From an uncultured SAR86 cluster bacterium (GTDB lineage Bacteria; Pseudomonadota; Gammaproteobacteria; Magnimaribacterales; D2472): a DNA stretch of 64,000 nucleotides. This document shows, piece by piece, positions 8,468 to 17,336 of the stretch (its first letter is position 1; the number at the start of each line of letters is the position of its first letter). The translations under genes were made by a program, and so were the position numbers. The notes beneath the pieces were generated by a model. The model made no database searches and was not told where the DNA came from. It saw only the letters and a program-made list of their open reading frames with translations. The DNA lies in NCBI GenBank assembly GCA_902557575.1, contig CACEAR010000001.1:62001-126000 (forward strand), read 5' to 3'.

Positions 8468-8903
8468 AAGAAACCTCTCTTTTATTTGAATAAGTCCCAT
8501 AAAAGCTATGTAAGAAATAGAACCAGAATGCGTTAATTATCGGCTCTACAAAAGCATCAATAGCAGCGAGATTGACCGAAGCAGAGAAGATTATTACCGC
8601 ACACATTGTTGCAATAAAAATATGCCCCACAGTATATACAATGGTCAAAGTTATCTTGCCAAGAATCTCAGCACAAGCCTTATGAAGCGCATAAAACCAA
8701 AAACCATTTATAACTGGTTCGATAAAAGCATCTACTGCAGCAAGGTTAAGTGGAGCATCAAATATATAAGCAGCACAGAGAATAGCAATCCATATATGTC
8801 CAATGGTATAAATCACTGCCAAACCAAGGCTGCCAAGATTCTTTGCAAAAGCTTCAAATCTATTTACTAGGGCTAAATAACTCTTAACTATATATTTAGT
8901 CAT
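8460..8903 (-). CDS. membrane protein made of two tandem DUF2061-like units
   Basis: 147 residues containing two similar units with a period of 58 residues: YTIGHIWIAILCAAYIF...NLAAVDAFIEPVINGFWFYALH (from 32) and YTVGHIFIATMCAVIIF...NLAAIDAFVEPIINAFWFYFLH (from 90). Each unit has two hydrophobic helices separated by a conserved acidic turn, ending in the (F/Y)Y.LH signature of DUF2061. DUF2061 proteins are usually single-unit and have no known function. The DNA also still shows the duplication. It is first in a two-gene unit with psiE. Confidence 0.7.
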   Translation of the reverse strand: MTKYIVKSYLALVNRFEAFAKNLGSLGLAVIYTIGHIWIAILCAAYIFDAPLNLAAVDAFIEPVINGFWFYALHKACAEILGKITLTIVYTVGHIFIATMCAVIIFSASVNLAAIDAFVEPIINAFWFYFLHSFYGTYSNKREVSYE

Positions 8904-8911
8904 GTTTAGAT

Positions 8912-8939
8912 TCTATATGGATTTTTTTAGATAATACAA
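8912..8939 (-). promoter_or_regulatory. putative promoter of the DUF2061-psiE unit
   Basis: On the minus strand, TTGTAT (8939-8934) and TATAGA (8917-8912) are separated by 16 bases. The predicted start of transcription lies only a few bases before the ATG at 8903, which would make the message almost leaderless. It sits just downstream of the terminator of the preceding unit. Confidence 0.35.
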
Positions 8940-8948
8940 TTTTTAAAA

Positions 8949-8978
8949 CAAAAAAAAGGGGTGACAAAAAGTCACCCC
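8949..8978 (-). terminator. intrinsic terminator after the TonB receptor unit
   Basis: GGGGTGAC (8958-8965) and GTCACCCC (8971-8978) form a perfect 8-bp stem with a 5-base loop. Read on the minus strand the hairpin is followed directly by seven or more T residues. It lies about 190 bases beyond the receptor stop, so that transcript would carry a long structured 3' tail. Confidence 0.85.
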
Positions 8979-9043
8979 AGTGAATGATTAGAGAGAATAA
9001 CCGTCAAAAAGGGGAAAGTATATTGCATTCTAACCATTATGAG

Positions 9044-9152
9044 AGTTTTAAGTTAAGGGCGACTAAGTCGCCCTTTTTTAAAATGAAGAGTTAAGGGGTG
9101 TGTGATTAAAGGAAGTATTACCCGATTAACTCTTTATCCTCAACTTAAAACT
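9044..9152. other. three-way-junction-like structured element
   Basis: Three nested pairings account for most of this stretch. Outer stem: 9044-9054 with 9142-9152, 11 perfect pairs. Inside it, hairpin GGGCGAC-TAA-GTCGCCC (9057-9073, extended by two A-T pairs). Beside that, a second arm: AAGAGTTAA (9086-9094) with TTAACTCTT (9126-9134), continued by GGGT/ACCC. The whole lies in the intergenic region downstream of the TonB receptor and has no ORF. It could fold on either strand. It could be the 3' UTR of the receptor message, an sRNA, or just a set of inverted repeats. Confidence 0.5.
9055..9080 (+). terminator. terminator-like hairpin, plus-strand polarity
   Basis: A 9-bp stem (AAGGGCGAC/GTCGCCCTT) with a 3-base loop followed by T6 has the form of an intrinsic terminator for plus-strand transcription. 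No plus-strand gene precedes it: the nearest genes on both sides are on the minus strand. Either a short plus-strand RNA ends here, or the hairpin serves only as an arm of the larger fold. Confidence 0.5.
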
Positions 9153-9166
9153 TATCAAACTCCGAA

Positions 9167-11269
9167 TTAGAAGCTTCGTGTTAGAGAAAGTCTTACGTTT
9201 CTTTCTCTTCCTACTGAAACTTGATGAGTACTGTGTGAATGTGGGAAATATAACTTATCTGTTAAATTTTCCATATTTAGCTGAAGTCTGAAGTCATCAG
9301 AAAGCATATAGTAAAGCGCAGCATCAACTCTTGTGTAAGCAGGTAGCATTTGTGTGCCGCCATCCTTAATAAGTGAGTCGCCCTGATGCATAACACCTAC
9401 AGCCCATCCAAGTTTAGGATTCACTGAAACGTTTGCCCACATTGAAGCTGTTTTTTCAGGAACTTCTCTCGCATCTTTTATACCATTCTTTGCATCTATG
9501 ATATTTGAAAGGCCAAGAGTTAGGTCTAGCTTGTCGTTAACTCTCCCTTTAAGCTCTAGCTCCATTCCATTAACTTCAAGACCTCTTTCAACTATATATT
9601 CAGCGCTTGACCCATCATAACCAGCCTTATCAGCTTTGCTGTCAAAATAAGCAGCGGTTAAGCTGAGATCAGAAGTTAAGTCAACTTTTACACCTACTTC
9701 TGTATTCTCGAAATAGTCAGGTCGTAAAGTTTCACCAGAACCAGGAGATCCGCCAGTAAGTTTTTTGTACTGTTCACCAGATCTCGGTGCAAAACTTTCA
9801 CTGTAACTATAGTAAACAGATACAGCGTCTCTTGGTTTATATATTAGTCCCATTCTTGGAGAAAATTCGCTATCTTCACTAGCTGCTGATGTTCCATTCT
9901 TAATATCATCTACAGTCACATCAAAAGTGTCATGTCTTCCACCCAGAACAAGAATTAAGTTATCAGTAACATCAACTTGATCCTGTATAAAGAAAGAAGT
10001 AACACTGATATCAGTCTCTGTACTTGATTTAAGTGAACAAGGATTTGTATATTCTACTGATGTTGGAGCTCCGCCTGCAGTTACAGTGAAGTCCATTGGG
10101 TCAGTAATATTGAAAGACTCTTGATCATAACCACTTGCTGAGCAATCTTTCGAAGTCCAGTAAGTGTTAAATCTAAAGTTACTATTTTCTGTTTCAATGC
10201 TTTCAAAACCTGCAAGAACAGTATGTGTAGTGTTTCCAATTGTAAGTTCATTAACCAAGCTACCAGAAAGAATAAAGTTATCTCTTTCTGTTGGATCATG
10301 ATAACCATCCATAGTTACCACACCACTTCCAGCAGTGTGCGATGCAGCATAAGTATTCTGATACATCTTTTCAAAACTATTTGATGTCATAGATAGGTTT
10401 CCTTTTCTTGTATCTGAGAAAACATGACTTACAGTTGCTCGAAAAACAGAAGCTTCAACGGTATGGATATTATTGTCTTTATCCCCGAAAACAATACCTG
10501 CAAAATCTTTTACCGGTACATTGTTAGCTGTTGGTATACCTCTATCAATAAATCTCTCATGATCAATATGCTCATATGAAAGATCCAATGTTGTATCAGA
10601 ACTTAACTTCATTCTAAGCGTAGGATTAAAGCCCAATCTGTCGCCTTCGTAGTAATCTCTGTGATTTTCAAGAGTGTCACTATGAACATTTATACGAAGC
10701 GCCATTGTGTCGCCCATGTCCATATTTATGTCAGCAGCTAAATCAAAAGCGCCAAATGAGTCCATACCCACATTAACTGTCCTGAAATCATCTCCGACCA
10801 TAGCTTTTTTTGTTACCCTGTTAAGAGCTCCGCCTGTTCCGCCTCTTCCAAATAGAAGCGCATTAGGCCCTCTTAAGATTTCAACCTGTTCTACGTTATA
10901 TAGTGAACGATAATATTGAACATCATCTCTAGCACCATCTTGGAAGAAATCAGCTGTGGATCTTACACCTCTGAAAACCACGGCATCACGATGCCCTTCA
11001 CCTTGTGATGTATTTACACCAGGTGTATATCTGATTATGTCTCCAATAGATCTCATGCCTTTCTCAAGCATCTCTTCGTCAGTAACAATTGTTAGAGATT
11101 GGGGAACATTAATAATAGGTGTTGGTGTCTTCAGAGCGTTTACTTGATCTGATTGGAGCACTTTACCTTTTACTACAACTTCTTCTATTTCAGCATCTTG
11201 AGCAGAAACTGAACCAGAAATGAAAAAACCGCATACAGCGATTAAGCTTAAAAATAATACTTGTCTCAT
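9167..11269 (-). CDS. TonB-dependent siderophore receptor
   Basis: 700 residues. Residues 1-23 are a signal peptide ending SVSAQ. The plug domain follows, with VPQSLTIVTDEEML, RGVRSTADFFQDG and VEILRGPNALLFGRGGTGGALNRVTKK. The rest is a 22-strand outer-membrane barrel ending in the C-terminal Phe of LSLTRSF. The plug motifs fit the ferric-siderophore receptor family (FhuA/Fiu type), which imports siderophore-bound iron with energy from TonB-ExbBD. A Fur operator overlaps its promoter, which supports iron transport. No siderophore synthesis gene or ABC permease is nearby, so the siderophore is probably taken from other organisms. Confidence 0.93.
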   Translation of the reverse strand: MRQVLFLSLIAVCGFFISGSVSAQDAEIEEVVVKGKVLQSDQVNALKTPTPIINVPQSLTIVTDEEMLEKGMRSIGDIIRYTPGVNTSQGEGHRDAVVFRGVRSTADFFQDGARDDVQYYRSLYNVEQVEILRGPNALLFGRGGTGGALNRVTKKAMVGDDFRTVNVGMDSFGAFDLAADINMDMGDTMALRINVHSDTLENHRDYYEGDRLGFNPTLRMKLSSDTTLDLSYEHIDHERFIDRGIPTANNVPVKDFAGIVFGDKDNNIHTVEASVFRATVSHVFSDTRKGNLSMTSNSFEKMYQNTYAASHTAGSGVVTMDGYHDPTERDNFILSGSLVNELTIGNTTHTVLAGFESIETENSNFRFNTYWTSKDCSASGYDQESFNITDPMDFTVTAGGAPTSVEYTNPCSLKSSTETDISVTSFFIQDQVDVTDNLILVLGGRHDTFDVTVDDIKNGTSAASEDSEFSPRMGLIYKPRDAVSVYYSYSESFAPRSGEQYKKLTGGSPGSGETLRPDYFENTEVGVKVDLTSDLSLTAAYFDSKADKAGYDGSSAEYIVERGLEVNGMELELKGRVNDKLDLTLGLSNIIDAKNGIKDAREVPEKTASMWANVSVNPKLGWAVGVMHQGDSLIKDGGTQMLPAYTRVDAALYYMLSDDFRLQLNMENLTDKLYFPHSHSTHQVSVGRERNVRLSLTRSF

Positions 11270-11298
11270 AAAACTACCTCTGATATCTTAAGTGATAG

Positions 11299-11332
11299 TG
11301 AGAATGATAATGATTCTCATTTAGATTTACAA
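11299..11332 (-). promoter_or_regulatory. Fur box overlapping the TonB receptor promoter
   Basis: TGAGAAT-N7-ATTCTCA (11299-11319) is an inverted repeat. Its core, from 11300, matches about 16 of 19 positions of the Fur consensus. On the minus strand, TTGTAA (11332-11327) and TATCAT (11309-11304) are spaced by 17 bases and form a plausible sigma-70 promoter whose -10 lies inside the Fur site. Repression by Fe-Fur is therefore expected. Confidence 0.85.
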
Positions 11333-11350
11333 GTATTTTTTTTTACTTTT

Positions 11351-11767
11351 TTAGTTATTCCCTCTAATCGTGAAATATAAACCAATAATAAATAAGAAAA
11401 TCTGTTCACTTGTGAAAAGCTTTCTTAAGTCGGCAAACCAATCCATATGAGCCAAATAAATAGCACCAATCATTATTACTACAACTGCCCCTCCGGATAG
11501 TCTTGTAACTAAATTACCAAAATTGCCTGGTAGTAGTCCTCCCAAAATTATTCCGGCACCAGCCCCTACTTCACCCAAAGCAACAAGACTTGTAACAATC
11601 TCCGGATACATAAAGCCCATGCTTTCAAACCAGGTAACCATTCTTTCAGGTGGTAATGGAAACTTACCGATTCCATGGTAGATAAATGCTATCCCAAGAC
11701 CAAGTCTAAGCAGCCAAGGAGTTATAGGCATAAAGGGTTTTGCCATTGCGTCTAGATATTTATTCAT
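11351..11767 (-). CDS. DoxX family membrane protein
   Basis: 138 residues, four hydrophobic segments, with the DoxX motif LRLGLGIAFIYHGIGKFPLPPERM near the N terminus and ALGEVGAGAGIILGG in the second helix. Related proteins are linked to redox homeostasis at the inner membrane; the substrate is unknown. The ATG follows AAGGAGAT on the minus strand, a good ribosome site. It lies upstream of the TonB receptor on the same strand, but the receptor has its own Fur promoter in between. Confidence 0.85.
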   Translation of the reverse strand: MNKYLDAMAKPFMPITPWLLRLGLGIAFIYHGIGKFPLPPERMVTWFESMGFMYPEIVTSLVALGEVGAGAGIILGGLLPGNFGNLVTRLSGGAVVVIMIGAIYLAHMDWFADLRKLFTSEQIFLFIIGLYFTIRGNN

Positions 11768-11841
11768 AAAATCTCCTTAATGAATACAAGCGATTAAAAC
11801 TTTTATATAAATCTATTGTTCTAGCATAGCAAAAAAGATAT

Positions 11842-13254
11842 TTAATTATCTTTTTTAATGCTGCCAAATACGTCGATGGCTTTTTGTCTTGAAGTTTTTA
11901 AATCAACAATTGGCTCAACATAACCAAGATCTTTTGGATTACTTGGCATGTGAACTTCTTTATTTGGGCAATCTCGGAGTTCTTTTACATATTTCCTAAT
12001 ATATTCGCCTGTTTCATCAAATCTTAGTGATTGAGTTTCTGGATTCATTATTCTGAAATACGGAGCAGCATCAGTTCCTGTAGAAGCACTCCACTGCCAA
12101 CCGCCATTATTTGAAGCAATATCACCATCTATAAGATGCTTCATAAAAAATTCTTCGCCTATTTTCCAATCCACCAACAAATTCTTGGATAAGAACATTG
12201 CCACAATCATTCTTAATCTATTATGCATCCACCCTGTTTCAATCATTTGTCTGATTCCTGCATCAACTATAGGTATCCCCGTTCTCCCATTTTTCCATGC
12301 TTCGATAAAATCTGGATTATTCTCCCAAGGGATATTCTCATACCGCATTTGGAAAGGTTTGCCTTTTGATACTCTTGGATAATTAAATATTATGTGCCGG
12401 TAGAATTCTCTCCAAAGTATTTCAGACACCCAGTGAAGAATTCCTTTATCTCCCTCATCTAAAGCATCGTAATTAAAATTTCTTGATTGATTCAAGCACC
12501 ACTTTGACGAAACAACACCCGTATTCAAATAAGGAGAAGCCATAGATGTTGCTTTCATCGAAGGAAAGTTCCTATCAGTTTTGTATAAGGTTCCTTTTTT
12601 CTCTAAGAAATTTGAGATCATTGTCTGGACGTTAGTCTCGCCGACAGGCCAAAGATCTTGATTTATTTTAGATTTGTCATAGCTATGAATATCAAATTCA
12701 TTCTGATGAGAAATATTTATCTGACTTGCTGGTGAAGGAATAGGAATTTCTTCAAGCATTGCATAATCTAATTCAGCAAACCAACATCTTTTAAAGGGAC
12801 TGTAAACTGAGAAATCTCCTCCAGCTTTTGTTTTTAATGTTCCAGGTTTATGAATAACCTGATCATGGAATGAAAATACTCCCTTATTTTGATTTTCAAA
12901 AGTCTGAGTAACTTCTTCATCTCTTTTTCTTTCATTTACAGGATATTCAATATTAAAGAAGATGTTGTCTAAATTATTTTCAGTTGAAAACTCTAGAAGT
13001 TTTTTTGAATGATCTTTGTAAAAATCTGACTTTAAAATGATTAGGGGAATATTTATTTTTTTAAGCTCTTTTTCAAGCTCAACCAAGCATCTAAACCAAA
13101 ATGAAATCTTATTTACAGAATCATTATGCTCATCCCACTGTGATTCACTGACAATATAGACCGCTACAACCTCATTATTGGCATTACATGCTGCATCCAA
13201 AGCAGGATTGTCATAAACCCTTAGATCATTTCTAAACCAAACTAAATTTCTCAT
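11842..13254 (-). CDS. phrB: deoxyribodipyrimidine photolyase
   Basis: 470 residues, the normal length for a class I CPD photolyase. The N-terminal Rossmann-like antenna domain starts LVWFRNDLRVYDNPAL. The C-terminal FAD domain contains TGIPIVDAGIRQMIETGWMHNR (near 325), NLLVDWKIGEEFF, and the diagnostic GGWQWSASTGTDAAPYFRI near 390-408. It uses near-UV/blue light to split cyclobutane pyrimidine dimers. The start directly abuts the stop of the upstream SDR gene, so the two probably share a transcript. This fits life in sunlit water. Confidence 0.95.
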   Translation of the reverse strand: MRNLVWFRNDLRVYDNPALDAACNANNEVVAVYIVSESQWDEHNDSVNKISFWFRCLVELEKELKKINIPLIILKSDFYKDHSKKLLEFSTENNLDNIFFNIEYPVNERKRDEEVTQTFENQNKGVFSFHDQVIHKPGTLKTKAGGDFSVYSPFKRCWFAELDYAMLEEIPIPSPASQINISHQNEFDIHSYDKSKINQDLWPVGETNVQTMISNFLEKKGTLYKTDRNFPSMKATSMASPYLNTGVVSSKWCLNQSRNFNYDALDEGDKGILHWVSEILWREFYRHIIFNYPRVSKGKPFQMRYENIPWENNPDFIEAWKNGRTGIPIVDAGIRQMIETGWMHNRLRMIVAMFLSKNLLVDWKIGEEFFMKHLIDGDIASNNGGWQWSASTGTDAAPYFRIMNPETQSLRFDETGEYIRKYVKELRDCPNKEVHMPSNPKDLGYVEPIVDLKTSRQKAIDVFGSIKKDN

Positions 13255-13977
13255 CTAACTTTCTATTTTACTACCATCAAATGCAAAAACTGATCCTGAA
13301 TCACCTTCTTTCAGTCCATCTACAACATTAATCATGGCATCTGCAGAAAACTTTGGAGTGAAAAGTTTATTGTCTGGAACATTTTTTTGAAATGGTTTAC
13401 TCAACTGAGTATCAACTGTGCCTGGATGAAGTCCAATAACTTTTGCTAATTTATTAGTTCTAGCTAATTCAATTGCAAAATTCTTAATCAGCATGTTTAG
13501 TGAAGCTTTGCTAGCTCTGTATGCATGCCATCCACCCAAATTATTGTCTGAAATGCTACCAACTCTTGCACTCAAAAAAGCAAAAACACTAGAATTTTTA
13601 TTATCTAGCATGGGTAAAAAGGATTTGCCAACTAAAGCGGGTCCAACGGTATTTATGTTAAGAACTTTCTTAAAGTTATCAGCTGATATTTGTTTCAAGC
13701 TTTTTTCTGGAGAAAAATCAGCGCCATGGAGGACTCCAGTTGCAACAATTATTAATTGGTAAGGCCCATATGCCTCTGCCTGTTTTGCGGCACTCTCAAT
13801 GGAGTTCTCATTTTCTAAATCTAAAAAATGATGGGCATGAAGGTTTTCAATATCTGTATTTTCTGATCTTGATAGTCCAATAATCTTATTATCGGCATTT
13901 TGTTTTGCAAAAATATCAACGAAAGCTTTGCCAATCCCGCCTGAGGAACCAATTATTAATATATTTTTATTTGTCAT
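13255..13977 (-). CDS. short-chain dehydrogenase/reductase
   Basis: 240 residues. The Rossmann motif is GSSGGIGKAF (residues 9-18). The catalytic Tyr and Lys are in YRASKAS, with an upstream Ser in FLSARVGS. The classical NAG motif is altered to ATGV. The substrate is unknown. It ends immediately before the photolyase start. Confidence 0.85.
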   Translation of the reverse strand: MTNKNILIIGSSGGIGKAFVDIFAKQNADNKIIGLSRSENTDIENLHAHHFLDLENENSIESAAKQAEAYGPYQLIIVATGVLHGADFSPEKSLKQISADNFKKVLNINTVGPALVGKSFLPMLDNKNSSVFAFLSARVGSISDNNLGGWHAYRASKASLNMLIKNFAIELARTNKLAKVIGLHPGTVDTQLSKPFQKNVPDNKLFTPKFSADAMINVVDGLKEGDSGSVFAFDGSKIES

Positions 13978-14030
13978 AAAAAATTCAGTGGTGTAAATTC
14001 TAAATTGACTATTAATTTAAGAATTAAGTA

Positions 14031-14924
14031 ATGAAATTTATATTGACGTCATTTTTATTTTTTTCAAGTCTTTTGGGGGCTGAAACTCGTTTGGCTATCT
14101 TGGGGTCAGGCACTCCAAACCCAGATCCTCAAAGAATGGGATCTGCTTACGCGGTAATAGTAAATGATAATGCATACTTGGTGGATTTTGGTCCCGGAGT
14201 TATCAGAAGAGCGGCTGAACTATCTTCGAATTGGGGTGGAGATATAGATGCATTAATTCCTGCCAAATTAAAGCATGCATTTTTAACTCATATTCACTCT
14301 GATCATACTATGGGGTTATCAGATTTCTTAATAACTCCTTGGATCATGGGTAGAAATGAAAAAGTTGAACTTTTTGGTCCTAAAGATCTCGAGAATATGG
14401 CAACAAATATTCTCAAAGCCTACAAAACAGATATCGATTATCGTATTTATGGAACTCAGCCAGCAAATAAATTAGGTTATAAATTTAACTTTCATGAATT
14501 GAAAAATGGCGTAATTTTTCAAAATGAAGATGTTAAAGTTGAATCCTTTAGAGTTGATCATGGAGGACTTCATGAATCATATGGCTTTAGGTTTACATCT
14601 GCAGATAAAGTGATTGTTTTTTCAGGTGATACAGGGCCATCAGAAATTTTAGAAAGTTACGCTAAAGATGCTGATATTTTAGTTCATGAGGTTTACTCAT
14701 ATGCTGGCTTCTTGAATAAAACTCCAGATTGGCAGAAATATCACAAAGGTCATCACACTTCTACTCTTGAATTGGGCGAAATAGCTAAAAGGATAAAGCC
14801 AAATAAGTTGGTTCTATCTCATATTTTATTTTGGGGGTCGACTCCAGATGAGATATATAAAGAGATTTCGTCTGTCTATGATGGGGAAGTTATTGTTGCT
14901 GAAGATTTAATGGTTATAAATTAG
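14031..14924 (+). CDS. secreted MBL-fold metallohydrolase (RNase Z/arylsulfatase-like fold)
   Basis: 297 residues. Residues 1-17 look like a signal peptide (ILTSFLFFSSLLGA), so the enzyme is likely periplasmic. The metallo-beta-lactamase motif is THIHSDHTMG near 85-95, followed by GPGVIRRAAEL upstream, VFSGDTG near 203-209, and a final LSHILFW. The two zinc ions would be held by these His/Asp residues. The LGSGTPNPDPQRMGSA start resembles the RNase Z/arylsulfatase group, but a secreted form cannot be a tRNA-processing enzyme, so I leave the substrate open. Confidence 0.8.
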   Translation: MKFILTSFLFFSSLLGAETRLAILGSGTPNPDPQRMGSAYAVIVNDNAYLVDFGPGVIRRAAELSSNWGGDIDALIPAKLKHAFLTHIHSDHTMGLSDFLITPWIMGRNEKVELFGPKDLENMATNILKAYKTDIDYRIYGTQPANKLGYKFNFHELKNGVIFQNEDVKVESFRVDHGGLHESYGFRFTSADKVIVFSGDTGPSEILESYAKDADILVHEVYSYAGFLNKTPDWQKYHKGHHTSTLELGEIAKRIKPNKLVLSHILFWGSTPDEIYKEISSVYDGEVIVAEDLMVIN

Positions 14925-14997
14925 CAAAAAATCATTGATTTCTATTAAATTAAATTGAAAAAAAGTTTAGAATCTTTAAATAATATATATAAATTGA

Positions 14998-17148
<2,151 letters not shown>

Positions 17149-17162
17149 TCCATCTTTTTTAT

Positions 17163-17200
17163 AATTTATGGCTTGAAATTTATTTTTTGAGCCATAAATT
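17163..17200 (+). terminator. possible terminator hairpin after katG
   Basis: AATTTATGGCT (17163-17173) pairs perfectly with AGCCATAAATT (17190-17200) across a 16-base loop. There is no T-run on the 3' side, so it is a weak intrinsic terminator at best and might only protect the katG message 3' end. Confidence 0.4.
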
Positions 17201-17336
17201 AATTTATTACTGCCTTGTCAGGATCTTGATTTAGAGCGGGCACGCTTAAATCTTACATATCTCGAACGCCCAGTATTACGAATATAAAAAACTTAAAGGG
17301 AAATTTTCTCTATAAATATTTGTTTAGGAGGCTTAT

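Noticed and set aside
8622-8870. Plus-strand open frame of 82 codons
   Set aside because: It is antisense to the duplicated DUF2061 gene, whose product has clear repeat structure; the plus frame has no family features or ribosome site.
17149-17336. Hidden gene or riboswitch between katG and the lipoprotein gene
   Set aside because: Apart from one weak hairpin at 17163-17200 and the AGGAGG site I find no open frame, clear promoter or conserved fold.
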